Shown: positions 20,373-30,234, counted from the first letter of the stretch. The stretch: DNA of 64,000 nt from Sphingomonas sp. JUb134 (GCF_004341505.2 NZ_SLYP02000001.1:524501-588500); one strand, 5' to 3'. Translations and numbers: made by a program. Notes: generated by a model not told the origin, from the sequence alone.

Positions 20373-21433
20373 CCGACCCCCGCGCCGTTGCCCGCGCGAT
20401 CGATGCCCTGCGTCGGGGCTGGCCCGTGGCGGTCCTCGGCGCGGATGCTGCCGTCACCGTGCTCGCGATCGAGACCGCCGACCCGTTGCGGCTCGCCGCC
20501 TTCGATCCGGACGAAACGGCGTCGGTGCTGCTTTCCGCCGGTCGTGCCGCCACGCTGAAGCTCGCCAACCAGCGCGACGCCGCCGTTCCGGATGCGCCGG
20601 TGCTGGTCGAGCGCGCACCGTGGCTCGACTTCGCGGCCGCGACCGCGCTTGCCGATCCGCAGCTCGACCTTGCAACACCCCTCAAGGGGCCTTTTCGCGC
20701 GATCCCGCTCCCTTCACCTGATGCGGCGCAGACCGCGTTGCAGCTCGCGCGGCTGGCGGGGGTGCTGCCCGCCTTCTTCCTTCGTTTAGGCCAGGAGACC
20801 GGCGCGGAAGCCGTGACGCCCGCGGACGTCGCGGCGCATGAGGACCCCGCCCGGCTCGCCATCGCGACCCGCGCGCGCCTGCCGGTCGCCGGTGCGGAGA
20901 TGGCCGAGATCGTCGCCTTCCGGACGCCGGAATCCCCCGGCGAGCATATCGCGCTGCTGATCGGCACGCCCAATGGTCAGCCGCCGCTGGTGCGGCTGCA
21001 CAGCGAATGCCTGACCGGGGATGCGCTCGGCAGCCTCAAGTGCGACTGCGGCCCCCAGCTGGACGCGGCGATCGCCGCCATTGCGGAGAGTGGCTGGGGA
21101 ATCCTGCTGTATCTGCGCCAGGAAGGACGCGGCATCGGCCTGGTCAACAAGCTGCGTGCCTATGCACTTCAGGACCAGGGGTTCGACACGGTGGACGCCA
21201 ACACGCGGCTTGGCTTTGCCATCGACGCCCGGGATTTCCGCACCGCCGGACGCATGCTCCAGTTGCTCGGCCAGCGGCAGATCCGCCTGCTGACCAACAA
21301 TCCGGCCAAGGTTGCCGCGCTCGAGGCCGCCGGCGTCACGGTCACCGAGCGCGTACGCCATGCGCTCCCGCCCAATCCCCACAACGAACGCTATCTCGCC
21401 ACCAAACGCGACCGCACCGGTCACCAGCTCTAG
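20369..21433 (+). CDS. ribA: GTP cyclohydrolase II with degenerate RibB-like N-terminus
   Basis: The C-terminal part (about residues 160-354) is a complete RibA, the first riboflavin enzyme. It has the zinc cysteines in SLKCDCGPQL plus the upstream SECLTGD, the YLRQEGRGIGLVNKLRAY active site, and LLTNNPAKVAAL. The N-terminal 155 residues resemble a 3,4-dihydroxy-2-butanone-4-phosphate synthase (RibB) in outline (AIDALRRGWPVAV; LARLAGVLPAFF). They lack the acidic DEDRENEGD catalytic loop, so this half is probably non-catalytic. The start is read as TTG at 20369, overlapping the xthA stop; no ATG lies near. Confidence 0.88.
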   Translation: MTDPRAVARAIDALRRGWPVAVLGADAAVTVLAIETADPLRLAAFDPDETASVLLSAGRAATLKLANQRDAAVPDAPVLVERAPWLDFAAATALADPQLDLATPLKGPFRAIPLPSPDAAQTALQLARLAGVLPAFFLRLGQETGAEAVTPADVAAHEDPARLAIATRARLPVAGAEMAEIVAFRTPESPGEHIALLIGTPNGQPPLVRLHSECLTGDALGSLKCDCGPQLDAAIAAIAESGWGILLYLRQEGRGIGLVNKLRAYALQDQGFDTVDANTRLGFAIDARDFRTAGRMLQLLGQRQIRLLTNNPAKVAALEAAGVTVTERVRHALPPNPHNERYLATKRDRTGHQL

Positions 21434-21454
21434 GCTCGGCCGAGGCGAACCGCC

Positions 21455-22372
21455 TCAGATCACGTCGCCGCTCAGCCGCTGGCAGACCATGTCGAGCTGG
21501 TCGAGGGTCGAATAGCTGATCGTCAGCGTGCCGCCCTTCTCCCCATGCGCGATGCGCACGTTGAGGCCGAGCGCGTCGCCCAGCTGCTGCTCGAGCGCCA
21601 GGATGTCCGCGTCCCCGTCCGTTGCGTTGCCGCCGCCCCGGCTGCCCCGCGGCTGCGCGCCGCCGAGCGGCTGTGGCTTGGCTTCACGGGCGAGCCGTTC
21701 GGTTTCGCGCACCGACAGGCCCTTGGCGATCACGCGATCGGCTAGCGCTTCCGGATCGGGCGCACCGATGATCGCGCGCGCGTGGCCCATGCTCAGCTGC
21801 TGGGTCACCACCAGCTGCTGCACCGGTGCCGGCAAATCGAGCAGCCGCAGCAGGTTCGCAATGTGGCTGCGCGACTTGTGCACCAGCTTCGCCAGCGCAT
21901 CCTGGGTATGGCCGAACTCGCCGATCAGCTTGCGATAGGCGTCCGCCTCTTCGATTGCGTTGAGATCCTGCCGCTGGATGTTCTCGACGAGAGCGATTTC
22001 CATCGTCTCTGCGTCGCTCAGTTCCCGCACCAGCACCGGAACCTCATGGAGCCGGGCTCGCTGCGCCGCGCGCCAGCGGCGCTCGCCGGCGACGATCTGA
22101 TATTCCTTGCCGTGCGGTCGCACGACGATGGGCTGGATCAGGCCTCGCAACGCAATCGAGGCGGCCAGATCATCAAGGGCCGCTTCGTCGAAGTGCCGCC
22201 GCGGCTGATCGGGATGCGGGACCATCGCCGTTACGGAAAGCAGCCGAACGCCGCTCGGCTGACGCTCCACGCCGGAGACCGGTGCCTCACGCGTGCTGTC
22301 TCCCAGCAGCGAACTCAGCCCGCGGCCAAGCCCCGGGCGCGGCTTGCGGGCGGGTGCAGTGTTGTCGGTCAT
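21455..22372 (-). CDS. parB: Chromosome-partitioning protein ParB
   Basis: This 305-residue CTP-dependent DNA clamp loads at parS and marks the origin region. It opens with the ParA-stimulating basic motif RPGLGRGLSSLLG, then the ParB/Srx N-domain with GERRWRAAQRA and ENIQRQDLNAIEEA. A helix-turn-helix follows (HTQDALAKLVHKSRSHIANLLRL in outline), and then the C-terminal dimer domain. Its ATG overlaps the parA stop by four bases, so the pair is coupled. It is convergent with ribA; a small 6-bp hairpin spans 21442-21456. Confidence 0.96.
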   Translation of the reverse strand: MTDNTAPARKPRPGLGRGLSSLLGDSTREAPVSGVERQPSGVRLLSVTAMVPHPDQPRRHFDEAALDDLAASIALRGLIQPIVVRPHGKEYQIVAGERRWRAAQRARLHEVPVLVRELSDAETMEIALVENIQRQDLNAIEEADAYRKLIGEFGHTQDALAKLVHKSRSHIANLLRLLDLPAPVQQLVVTQQLSMGHARAIIGAPDPEALADRVIAKGLSVRETERLAREAKPQPLGGAQPRGSRGGGNATDGDADILALEQQLGDALGLNVRIAHGEKGGTLTISYSTLDQLDMVCQRLSGDVI

Positions 22373-23148
22373 GCGGCCTCCGCGAGCTTGGGCAAGCGAC
22401 CGATCACTTCGCGTGCCAGGGCGATATAGGCTTCGGAGCCGGCGCAGCGATGATCGTAGATCAGCGCCGGCATGCCGTGGCTGGGTGCTTCCGACAGGCG
22501 GACGTTGCGCGGGATCACCGTGTCGAACACGACCTTGCCGAGCACCGAGCGAACGTCGTCCGATACCTGGTCGGTAAGGCGGTTGCGGCGATCGTACATC
22601 GTCAGCACCACGCCCAGAATCGACAGGCCCGGATTGAAGCGGCCCCGGATCTGCTCGACGGTGGTGAGCAGCTGGCTGAGCCCTTCGAGCGCAAAGAACT
22701 CGCATTGCAGCGGCACCAAGAGGGCGTGCGCAGCGACCATCGCGTTGACGGTGAGCAGTCCCAGGGAAGGCGGGCAATCGACGAGGATCACGTCCCAGCG
22801 CTCGCCACCGCGTTGCAGCGCGCGATCGAGACGGTGCGTGCGTGCGTCGAATTCGATCAGTTCGATCTCCGCACCCGACAGATCGACCGTCGCCGGAACG
22901 ATGTCGAGGAGCGGAACCTGGGTCGGGATCGCCGCTTCCTGAAGGCTCGTATCGCCGAGCAGCAGGTCGTAGGTCGATCGCTCACGATCGTTGCGCCCGA
23001 TGCCGAGCCCGGTCGAGGCGTTGCCCTGCGGGTCAAGGTCGAGCAGCAGGACCCGGAGTCCCGTGGCGGCGAGCGCCGTTCCGACGTTGATGGCAGTCGT
23101 CGTCTTGCCGACGCCGCCCTTCTGGTTGGCGATGGTGATGCAGATCAT
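22369..23148 (-). CDS. parA: Chromosome-partitioning ATPase ParA
   Basis: This 259-residue Walker-type ATPase drives origin segregation with ParB. The deviant Walker A KGGVGKTTTAINVG begins at K10, with the signature lysine. LLDLDPQGNAS follows, and VILVDCPPSLGLLTVNA is the Walker B region. The ATG at 23148 overlaps the rsmG stop and the parA stop overlaps parB. This gives the classic rsmG-parA-parB order within 10 kb of the origin. Confidence 0.97.
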   Translation of the reverse strand: MICITIANQKGGVGKTTTAINVGTALAATGLRVLLLDLDPQGNASTGLGIGRNDRERSTYDLLLGDTSLQEAAIPTQVPLLDIVPATVDLSGAEIELIEFDARTHRLDRALQRGGERWDVILVDCPPSLGLLTVNAMVAAHALLVPLQCEFFALEGLSQLLTTVEQIRGRFNPGLSILGVVLTMYDRRNRLTDQVSDDVRSVLGKVVFDTVIPRNVRLSEAPSHGMPALIYDHRCAGSEAYIALAREVIGRLPKLAEAA

Positions 23149-23762
23149 GCTGGGGTAATCCCGCGTGCAATCACGATGAGCGATTCCGGATCGGTGAGGC
23201 TGTGTTCCACGTGAAACAGACCTTGCCATGAACCGGTTAAGGCTTCCACCTCGGATCGTGCTGATCGCCCTTTCGGCAGCAGCCACAACGTTTCTCGATT
23301 GGTCAGGTGCGCCGCACCACCGAACAACGCCGGCAGTGCTGCGACCGCACGCGCGCTGACGATCGCTGCCGGTGGCTGCGGCGCGACGCTCTCTGCCCGC
23401 TTCTGTTCGACCCGAACATTCGACAGGCCCAGCGCATCGGCAGCGTCCCGCAGGAAGCTCGCGCGCTTCTGCCGCGGCTCGACGAGCAGCGTCGGCGAGT
23501 CCCGCAGGATCGCCACCACCATGCCGGGGAAACCGCCCCCCGTGCCGATGTCGATCCAGAGCCCTTCCCTGCGTTCGGCCAGTTCGACCAGCTGCGCGGA
23601 GTCCAAGCCGTGGCGGAACCACAGTTTCGGAAGCGTGGATGCGGCCACCAAATTCTGCCGCCCGCTCTCCTCGCGCACGATCTCCAGAAAGCGTGCGACG
23701 CGCTCCACGCGCGCGGCGTCATAGCGGTCGGCGAACCAGCTGCGGGCTTCGTCTTCGGTCAT
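23145..23762 (-). CDS. rsmG: 16S rRNA (guanine-N7) methyltransferase RsmG
   Basis: This 205-residue RsmG (formerly GidB) methylates G527 of 16S rRNA; loss gives low-level streptomycin resistance. The SAM-binding site is WIDIGTGGGFPGMV, and the VEPRQKRASFLRD and RAVAALP segments are typical. The ATG at 23762 overlaps the mnmG stop; a GTG one codon earlier is also possible. Near the C-terminus, GLFHVEHS is encoded by a parS palindrome at 23203-23218. Confidence 0.95.
   Translation of the reverse strand: MTEDEARSWFADRYDAARVERVARFLEIVREESGRQNLVAASTLPKLWFRHGLDSAQLVELAERREGLWIDIGTGGGFPGMVVAILRDSPTLLVEPRQKRASFLRDAADALGLSNVRVEQKRAESVAPQPPAAIVSARAVAALPALFGGAAHLTNRETLWLLPKGRSARSEVEALTGSWQGLFHVEHSLTDPESLIVIARGITPA
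23203..23218. promoter_or_regulatory. parS: parS site inside rsmG
   Basis: TGTTCCACGTGAAACA matches parS consensus TGTTTCACGTGAAACA at 15 of 16 positions. It lies only 55 bases upstream of the parA start codon and within the rsmG reading frame. Sites near parAB and the origin are where ParB normally nucleates. Confidence 0.9.
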
Positions 23763-25603
23763 CACGCAACCACCTTCCGGGCATGGACCAGCACCGCAGC
23801 AAGCGCCGCGGGCGTCACCCCGCGCACGCGCGACGCGGCACCCAGAGTCGTGGGTCGGGCGGTCGACAGACGTTGCACCATTTCGGCCGACAACCCGGGC
23901 ACCGCCGCATAGCTGAAGTCTTCGGGCAGATGGATGTGGTCATTGGCCCGCATCTCCGCGAGCTCCGCCTGCTGCCGCTCGATGTACGGGGCATAGCGCG
24001 CGTCTTCGACGGCTTCCGCGAGCAACGCGTCGGGAGTTGCCTCAAGTCCCTCCGGCAGCAGTTGCTCGAGCGCAACGCCGGGGAAGCGCAGCCATTCACG
24101 AACGCTGCGCACGGCGCCGTCCTGGCTCACCTGCCCGCCATTCGCTGCAACCATGCTCGCTGAGAGCCGAATGTCGAAGCGCTGCTCCAGCTCCGCGCGT
24201 GCCCCGACACGGGCACGTACCCAGGCGAGCCGTTCCGGTCCCAACAGACCCGCCTCCTCCGCGGTTGCTGAGAGGCGCGTCGGGGCGTTGTCGGCGCGCA
24301 GGGTCAGCCGATACTCGGCGCGCGCCGTGAGCATACGATAGGGTTCGCTCACGCCCTGGAGCACCAGGTCATCCACCATCACGCCGATGTAGCTGGACGC
24401 GCGATCGAGCAGCAGCGGCACCAAATCGCAAGCATAGGCAGCCGCGTTGGCGCCGGCTACCAGCCCCTGCCCCGCAGCCTCCTCATAGCCGGTGGTGCCA
24501 TTGATCTGCCCGGCACAGAAGAGCCCCGGCATCGCTCCGAGAGCCAGCCGTGGATCGAGGGCGCGTGGATCGACATAGTCATATTCGACCGCATAGCCGG
24601 GGGTGACGATGCGGGTATGCGACAGCCCCGGAATGCTCCGGATCATCGCCTCCTGCACATCGACCGGCAGCGACGTCGAAATGCCGTTCGGATACACCAG
24701 GGGGGTGTCGAGCCCTTCCGGCTCCAGGAAGATCTGGTGCCCGTCCCGATCGCCGAAGCGATGCACCTTGTCCTCGATCGAGGGGCAGTAGCGCGGACCT
24801 GGCGCCCCGATCGCGCCACTGAACAGCGGCGATCGATCCAGACCGCTCCGAATGATCGCATGTGTCTCTTCGGTCGTGCGGCTGACCGCACAGAACAGCT
24901 GCGGCAGCACCCGGCCGGACTGCATCGGCGACATGGTCCAAGGCTCGGCATCCGACGGCTGTTCGTCGAGCGCCGCCCAGTCGATCGTACGGCCATCGAG
25001 CCGTGGCGGGGTGCCGGTCTTCAACCGTTCCATCGGTAAACCGAGGTCGCGCAGCTGCACGCCCATGACGGTCGCCGCACGTTCCCCGACGCGGCCGCCC
25101 TCCTCGCGCTCTTCCCCGCGAAAGATCCGCCCGCCCAGGAACGTCCCCGTCGCGAGCACCACCGCGCGCGCACTCAGCCGCGTGCCATCGGCAAGCAACA
25201 GGCCGGCAACGTGCCCCTGCTGTACGAGCAACTCTTGAGCCTCGCCCTCGACCAAGGTCAGGTTCGGCTGCGCACGAAGCATCGCCTGAATCGCCGCCGC
25301 GTAGCGAATACGGTCGGCTTGGACGCGCGGACCCTGCACGGCAGCACCCTTGCTGCGGTTGAGCATCCGGTAGTGAATTGCCGCCTGATCGGCCGCGCGC
25401 GCGATCAGCCCGTCGAACGCGTCGACCTCCCGGACGATGTGGCCCTTGCCCAACCCGCCGATTGCCGGGTTGCATGACATGGCCCCAAGCTTGGCGAGGT
25501 TGAAGCTCAGCAGCGCCGTGCGCGCGCCACGACGGGCGGCCGCGGCTGCGGCCTCGGTGCCGGCGTGCCCGCCGCCCACCACGATCACATCGAATGGAGA
25601 CAT
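23762..25603 (-). CDS. mnmG: tRNA uridine-5-carboxymethylaminomethyl enzyme MnmG
   Basis: This 613-residue FAD protein works with MnmE to modify U34 of tRNAs reading split codon boxes. The FAD loop is [17 protein letters not shown] near the N-terminus. [36 protein letters not shown] and the [14 protein letters not shown] block are diagnostic. A C-terminal helical domain with [15 protein letters not shown] binds tRNA and MnmE. It overlaps rsmG and lies 54 bases after mnmE, with a parS in the gap. Confidence 0.97.
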   Translation of the reverse strand: MSPFDVIVVGGGHAGTEAAAAAARRGARTALLSFNLAKLGAMSCNPAIGGLGKGHIVREVDAFDGLIARAADQAAIHYRMLNRSKGAAVQGPRVQADRIRYAAAIQAMLRAQPNLTLVEGEAQELLVQQGHVAGLLLADGTRLSARAVVLATGTFLGGRIFRGEEREEGGRVGERAATVMGVQLRDLGLPMERLKTGTPPRLDGRTIDWAALDEQPSDAEPWTMSPMQSGRVLPQLFCAVSRTTEETHAIIRSGLDRSPLFSGAIGAPGPRYCPSIEDKVHRFGDRDGHQIFLEPEGLDTPLVYPNGISTSLPVDVQEAMIRSIPGLSHTRIVTPGYAVEYDYVDPRALDPRLALGAMPGLFCAGQINGTTGYEEAAGQGLVAGANAAAYACDLVPLLLDRASSYIGVMVDDLVLQGVSEPYRMLTARAEYRLTLRADNAPTRLSATAEEAGLLGPERLAWVRARVGARAELEQRFDIRLSASMVAANGGQVSQDGAVRSVREWLRFPGVALEQLLPEGLEATPDALLAEAVEDARYAPYIERQQAELAEMRANDHIHLPEDFSYAAVPGLSAEMVQRLSTARPTTLGAASRVRGVTPAALAAVLVHARKVVA

Positions 25604-25640
25604 GCTTGTGCGCTACTGCGCCGCCGCCCGGCCGTCAAAG

Positions 25641-25656
25641 CGTTCCACGTGGAACA
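25641..25656. promoter_or_regulatory. parS: parS-like site between mnmE and mnmG
   Basis: CGTTCCACGTGGAACA contains a perfect 14-bp palindrome (GTTCCACGTGGAAC). It matches the parS consensus except at the first base and the two symmetric inner positions. It sits in the only gap of the mnmE-mnmG-rsmG-parA-parB cluster, just past the mnmE stop at 25658. Confidence 0.75.
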
Positions 25657-25657
25657 C

Positions 25658-26953
25658 TCACTTGCCGATGCAGAACCGTCCGAACAGTGCGTCGAGCACG
25701 CCCTCGACATCCGCCCGGCCTGTCACGCGATCAAACGCCGCGCGTGCCCGGCGCATCTCCTCGGCAAGCAGCAGCGGATCATGGTGCGCAGCAGCATCGC
25801 CGAGCGCATCTGCAGCATCGCGGAGCAGATCCCGCTGCCGCCGATTGAGCGCCAGCATGTCCTCGCGCGGCAGCAGCCCGCGGACCCTACGCTCCATCTC
25901 CGACCAGAGCTCGGCGATGCCCCAACCCTGCGCAACCGAAAGGCCGATGCGGCCCGGGGGTACCTCCGCTCGCCCGGGCACGTCGGCACGCGGATGGAGT
26001 GCCAGTACCTCGACCCCTTCGATCGCTGGCGCCGGCTCGTCGGCAAGCCACAGCAGCAGATCGGCGCTGCGCATCGCCTCCTCCGCCCGCGCGATGCCGA
26101 TCCGCTCGATCGGATCGTCCGTCCGCTCTGCCAGCCCGGCCGTATCGGTCAGCAGCCAAGCGACCCCGTTGCGCACCACCGCCGCTTCGATACGGTCCCG
26201 CGTGGTGCCCGCGATTGGGGAAACGATCGCCGCCTCGCGATCGACAAGTGCGTTCAGCAGCGTCGACTTGCCACTGTTGGGCGGCCCCGCGAGCACGACC
26301 CGGATGCCGTCGCGCAGGCGCTCCACCGGGGGGGCTGCGAGCACCTCGGCCAGCTCGGCACCCAGCGCCTCGACCCCTGAGCGGACATCCTGAAGGGCAC
26401 CGAGATCGTCGGCAACGTCGTCTTCATCGGCATGATCGAGCATCGCTTCGACCTGCGCAGCGAGCATCAGCAGGCGTGCCTGCCAACTCTCCACCTGCCG
26501 CCGTACCGCGCCTTCCGCAGTGGCAAGCGCGGCGCGGCGCTGCGCCTCCGTCTCGGCCATCAGCAGGTCGCCCAGCCCCTCGGCCTCGCTCAGATCCAAG
26601 CGGCCGTTGGCAAGCGCACGACGCGTGAACTCCCCCGCCTCCGCCGGTCGCAGTCCGGGCTGGCGGGCAAGGCAGGCTTGGACGGCCTGCACCACTGCGC
26701 GCCCGCCGTGCAGGTGCAGCTCCACCAGGTCCTCGCCGGTCGCGGTGTGCGGTCCCGGGAACCACAGCAGCAGCGCACGATCCAGCAACCCGCCATCGGC
26801 CGGGTCGCGCAACGCCCGCAGCCCTGCGCGGCGCGGTGGCGGCAGCGTGCCTGCCAGCGCCTCCGCCGCAGCGACGGCATTCGGCCCGCTTATCCGAAGC
26901 AGCGCGATCGCGGCCGGAGGCTGGCCGCTGGAAACCGCAAAAATCGTATCCAT
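25658..26953 (-). CDS. mnmE: tRNA-modification GTPase MnmE
   Basis: This 431-residue GTPase is the partner of MnmG in U34 modification. The N-terminal folate-binding domain opens with DTIFAVSSGQPPAAIALLRISGP in outline. The GTPase core has P-loop GPPNSGKS at 223-230, the TTRD switch at 250-253 and DTAG from D270. The C-terminal CIGK cysteine motif is intact. It is slightly short compared with about 450 residues in E. coli. The small DUF6489 gene ends four bases upstream. Confidence 0.96.
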   Translation of the reverse strand: MDTIFAVSSGQPPAAIALLRISGPNAVAAAEALAGTLPPPRRAGLRALRDPADGGLLDRALLLWFPGPHTATGEDLVELHLHGGRAVVQAVQACLARQPGLRPAEAGEFTRRALANGRLDLSEAEGLGDLLMAETEAQRRAALATAEGAVRRQVESWQARLLMLAAQVEAMLDHADEDDVADDLGALQDVRSGVEALGAELAEVLAAPPVERLRDGIRVVLAGPPNSGKSTLLNALVDREAAIVSPIAGTTRDRIEAAVVRNGVAWLLTDTAGLAERTDDPIERIGIARAEEAMRSADLLLWLADEPAPAIEGVEVLALHPRADVPGRAEVPPGRIGLSVAQGWGIAELWSEMERRVRGLLPREDMLALNRRQRDLLRDAADALGDAAAHHDPLLLAEEMRRARAAFDRVTGRADVEGVLDALFGRFCIGK

Positions 26954-26957
26954 CGGC

Positions 26958-27188
26958 TCAGCCGGATCGGCTCGCCGTTTCGAACATCTTGCGCCAGAAG
27001 CTCATGCCGGCCTCCCCCATCGGTGCCCAATGGCGCATCAGCGTGTCCAGCATTTCCGGACTCGCGCCCTTTTCGAGCGACTCGCTCAGCATCGCGACAT
27101 AGCGCTCGTGCACCGGTGTGAAGTCCGGCAAGCCCATGGCCCGCCGCGCCTCTTCCGGCGTGCAATCCACCTCGACGTTGATCTTCAC
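26958..27188 (-). CDS. DUF6489 family small protein
   Basis: This 76-residue protein without a known function is typical of sphingomonads. The start is GTG at 27188, supported by GGAGAC eight bases upstream, and gives MKINVEVDCTPEEARRAMGL. The rest is predicted helical (YVAMLSESLEKGASPEMLDTL) and ends in a conserved WAPMGEAGMSFWRKMFE segment. Its association with the mnmE cluster suggests it is co-transcribed; no role can be read from the sequence. Confidence 0.82.
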   Translation of the reverse strand: MKINVEVDCTPEEARRAMGLPDFTPVHERYVAMLSESLEKGASPEMLDTLMRHWAPMGEAGMSFWRKMFETASRSG

Positions 27189-27298
27189 TGGCTGTCTCCG
27201 CTTGAGGGCCCCGGCGCCATTGCCTAGCGTCTTGCTGCTATGCGCCGGACGCAGGCTGTCCTGCAAACGCCGCATCCTTTCGAACCAAAGGAGCCTCC

Positions 27299-27994
27299 AT
27301 GGCAACGATCACCATCGACACGCTCGACGGTACCAACCAATTCACCGCCTACCGCGCCGATCCGGCAGAAACGCCGCGTGCAGCGATCGTCGTGATCCAG
27401 GAGATCTTCGGCGTGAACGCCGGCATCCGTGCGAAATGCGACCGGTTGGCGGAACAGGGTTATCTGGCGGTCGCACCGGATCTGTTCTGGCGGATCGCGC
27501 CGGGCGTGGACCTCAATCCCGATGTGCCGGAGGAGATGCAGCATGCGCTCGATCTGATGGGGCAGTTCGATCAGGACACCGCCATTGCCGACATCGAAGC
27601 AACGGTCCGGTTGGCGCGAACGCTGGTTTCCGGCGGCAAGGTGGGCGCGATCGGCTTCTGCCTGGGCGGTCGGCTCGCCTATATGACCGCTGCCCGCACG
27701 GACGTGGATGCGAGCGTCGGCTATTATCCCGTCGGCATCGACGGACTGCTTGGGGAGAAGCACGCCATCGCCAGGCCGCTGATGCTGCACATTGCCGGAG
27801 CCGATCACTTCGTTCCTGCGGAAGTGCAGGCGGCGATGCACGCCGGCCTCGACGATCACCCCAAGGTCACGCTGCACGACTATCCCGGCGAGGATCACGG
27901 CTTTGCGACCGAGCTGGGGGATCGACGTTCCGACGCCGCCGCGCGCCTCGCAGACGGTCGGACCGCCGCGTTCCTTTCCGAAGCGCTCGCCTGA
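27299..27994 (+). CDS. Dienelactone hydrolase family protein
   Basis: This 231-residue alpha/beta hydrolase is of the dienelactone hydrolase family. IVVIQEIFGVNAGIR carries the Glu of the family, and the nucleophile elbow is GFCLGGRLAYM with a cysteine nucleophile. The acid is in the ADHFVPAEV stretch, and the catalytic His is in the PGEDHGFATE motif. True dienelactone hydrolases act in chlorocatechol breakdown, but no such pathway is nearby, so the substrate is unknown. AAAGGAG precedes the ATG by seven bases. Confidence 0.9.
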   Translation: MATITIDTLDGTNQFTAYRADPAETPRAAIVVIQEIFGVNAGIRAKCDRLAEQGYLAVAPDLFWRIAPGVDLNPDVPEEMQHALDLMGQFDQDTAIADIEATVRLARTLVSGGKVGAIGFCLGGRLAYMTAARTDVDASVGYYPVGIDGLLGEKHAIARPLMLHIAGADHFVPAEVQAAMHAGLDDHPKVTLHDYPGEDHGFATELGDRRSDAAARLADGRTAAFLSEALA

Positions 27995-28001
27995 AACGAA
28001 A

Positions 28002-28037
28002 AGGGGCGGCCACCACGGCCGCCCCTCTCCTTCTTTT
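28002..28037. terminator. Intrinsic terminator between convergent genes
   Basis: A 10-bp GC stem (AGGGGCGGCC / GGCCGCCCCT) with a 5-base loop is followed by CTCCTTCTTTT on the plus strand. On the minus strand the stem is followed by TTTTCG. It can end the dienelactone hydrolase transcript and terC. Confidence 0.8.
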
Positions 28038-28051
28038 CCGGTCTCGGCCGC

Positions 28052-28783
28052 TCAACCGAACAGTTGGAGCAGGCCGATATGGTGATCGGTGATGCCCTCG
28101 TAGATCATCTTCACCGCGACGTAGAGGATCACCGCCAACCCCACATAGGCGATCCAGCGATAGCGCTCGATGTACTTGGCGATGAGGTTGGCAGCGATGC
28201 CCATTAGCGCGACCGACAGCAGCAGGCCGATGATCAGGATGCCCGGATGGTCCCGCGCCGCACCGGCCACCGCGAGCACGTTGTCGAGGCTCATCGAGAC
28301 GTCGGCGACTGCCACCGCCCAGGCCGCTGCCGCAAAGCTCTTCGCCGGACGGATGCTCTCCGTCTCGTCGCCATAGACTTCAGGGGAGCCCGGGCCGCCG
28401 GCCGGCCGCAGCTCGCGCCACATCTTCCAGGCCACCCACAGCAGCAGCACGCCGCCTGCGAAGATCAGGCCGATGATGCCGAGCAGCCAGCTGACCACCA
28501 GCGCAAAGGCGATCCGCAGCACCAGCGCGGCAATGATGCCGATCAGGATGACCTTCTTGCGCTGTGCGACCGGCAGCCCGGCCGCCAGTGCACCCACGAC
28601 GATCGCGTTGTCGCCAGCGAGCACCACGTCGATCATCAGGACCTGTAGGAACGCCGACAGCGCCGACGGCGAGCCGATGTTGCTGAAGTCCGAGATGATG
28701 TGGTTCCAGATCTCGGCCGGGGAGCCCGGCCCCGCTGGAACCGCCGTGGCGGCCACACTGAGGTGCGAAAGAAGGTCTAGCAT
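28052..28783 (-). CDS. TerC-family integral membrane protein
   Basis: This 243-residue protein has about seven membrane helices and the TerC signature acidic motifs: VVLAGDNAIVVGALAAGLP and SMSLDNVLAVAGAARDHP. It belongs to the YjbE/TerC group linked to metal-ion export or metalation of exported proteins, often manganese. The N-terminus (about residues 1-45) is not hydrophobic throughout. The 194-base gap upstream, before rho, shows no convincing riboswitch or gene. Confidence 0.88.
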   Translation of the reverse strand: MLDLLSHLSVAATAVPAGPGSPAEIWNHIISDFSNIGSPSALSAFLQVLMIDVVLAGDNAIVVGALAAGLPVAQRKKVILIGIIAALVLRIAFALVVSWLLGIIGLIFAGGVLLLWVAWKMWRELRPAGGPGSPEVYGDETESIRPAKSFAAAAWAVAVADVSMSLDNVLAVAGAARDHPGILIIGLLLSVALMGIAANLIAKYIERYRWIAYVGLAVILYVAVKMIYEGITDHHIGLLQLFG

Positions 28784-28977
28784 TGCGAAATCCTAGTCTG
28801 CGGCTCTGCTAGCGCCTAGTCCGAACGACGGGCGCCGGCTTTTCCAGCAATGGTTCGTAACAATTCATCGTCGCCAGGCGCCTGCGTGCACCAAAAACGC
28901 GATCGGCCCGCGAGCCGACCGAACCCATCGGGTGACGGTCGGCCGGCGGACCGGTCCGTTTGTCAAAAAAGAAGCGC

Positions 28978-30234
28978 TTACTGGTTCATCGAGTCGAAGA
29001 AGTCCTCGTTGGTCTTCGAGTCCTTCATCTTGTCGAGCAGGAACTCCATCGCATCGATGGTGCCCATCTGCATGAGGATGCGGCGCAGCACCCACATCTT
29101 CGACAGCTTGGCCTTGTCGACCAGCAGCTCTTCCTTGCGGGTGCCGGACTTGCCGACGTCCAGCGCCGGGAAGATGCGCTTGTCCGCCACCTTGCGGTCG
29201 AGCACGATCTCGGAGTTGCCGGTGCCCTTGAACTCTTCGAAGATCACCTCGTCCATGCGGCTGCCGGTGTCGATCAGCGCGGTCGCGATGATCGAGAGCG
29301 AACCGCCTTCCTCAATGTTGCGTGCCGCACCGAAGAAGCGCTTCGGCCGCTGCAGCGCATTGGCATCGACACCGCCGGTCAGCACCTTGCCCGACGACGG
29401 CACGACCGTGTTGTAGGCGCGGCCCAGGCGCGTGATCGAGTCGAGCAGGATCACCACGTCCTTCTTGTGCTCGACCAGGCGCTTGGCCTTTTCGATCACC
29501 ATCTCGGCCACCTGGACGTGGCGGGTCGCCGGCTCGTCGAAGGTCGAGGAGATGACTTCGCCGCGCACCGAGCGCTGCATGTCGGTCACTTCCTCGGGCC
29601 GCTCGTCGATCAGCAGCACGATCAGGAAGACTTCGGGGTGATTGTCGGTGATCGCCTTGGCGATGTTCTGCAGCAGCACCGTCTTACCGACGCGCGGCGG
29701 CGCCACGATCAGCGAGCGCTGCCCCTTGCCCTGCGGTGCGACGATGTCGATCACGCGCGCCGACTTGTCCTTGGACGTCGGGTCGAGCTGGTCGAGCGTC
29801 AGCTTCTGCTCGGGATACAGCGGCGTGAGGTTGTCGAAGTTGACGCGGTGACGGACCGCATCGGGATCGTCGAAGTTGACCGACACCAGCTTGGTCAGCG
29901 CGAAATAGCGCTCGCCGTCCTTGGGGGCGCGAATCTCGCCTTCCACGGTGTCGCCGGTGCGCAGGCCGTGCTTGCGGACCTGATTGGGCGACACATAGAT
30001 GTCGTCCGGACCTGCGAGATAGTTCGCCTCGGGCGAGCGCAGGAAGCCGAAGCCATCGGGCAGCACCTCGATCGTGCCCAAGCCCATGATCTGGTCGCCA
30101 TTCTCGGCCTGCGCCTTCAGGATCGCGAACATCAGGTCCTGCTTGCGCATCGTCGACGCGCCTTCGACACCTAGTGCCTCCGCCATCGTGACGAGGTCTG
30201 CGGGCGCGTGCTTCTTGAGGTCCTTGAGGTGCAT
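28978..30234 (-). CDS. rho: Transcription termination factor Rho
   Basis: This 418-residue protein has the exact usual Rho length. The N-terminal helical domain ([15 protein letters not shown]) leads to the RNA-binding cold-shock fold with [14 protein letters not shown]. The motor has Walker [16 protein letters not shown], Walker [17 protein letters not shown] and the Q-loop/R-loop region [12 protein letters not shown]. The ATG at 30234 gives the conserved MHLKDL start. It has a leader of about 115 bases from the promoter proposed at 30356-30384. Confidence 0.98.
   Translation of the reverse strand: MHLKDLKKHAPADLVTMAEALGVEGASTMRKQDLMFAILKAQAENGDQIMGLGTIEVLPDGFGFLRSPEANYLAGPDDIYVSPNQVRKHGLRTGDTVEGEIRAPKDGERYFALTKLVSVNFDDPDAVRHRVNFDNLTPLYPEQKLTLDQLDPTSKDKSARVIDIVAPQGKGQRSLIVAPPRVGKTVLLQNIAKAITDNHPEVFLIVLLIDERPEEVTDMQRSVRGEVISSTFDEPATRHVQVAEMVIEKAKRLVEHKKDVVILLDSITRLGRAYNTVVPSSGKVLTGGVDANALQRPKRFFGAARNIEEGGSLSIIATALIDTGSRMDEVIFEEFKGTGNSEIVLDRKVADKRIFPALDVGKSGTRKEELLVDKAKLSKMWVLRRILMQMGTIDAMEFLLDKMKDSKTNEDFFDSMNQ

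Noticed and set aside
28784..28977. Manganese (yybP-ykoY) riboswitch upstream of terC
   Set aside because: Such switches precede some terC genes, but the conserved core was not found in this gap.
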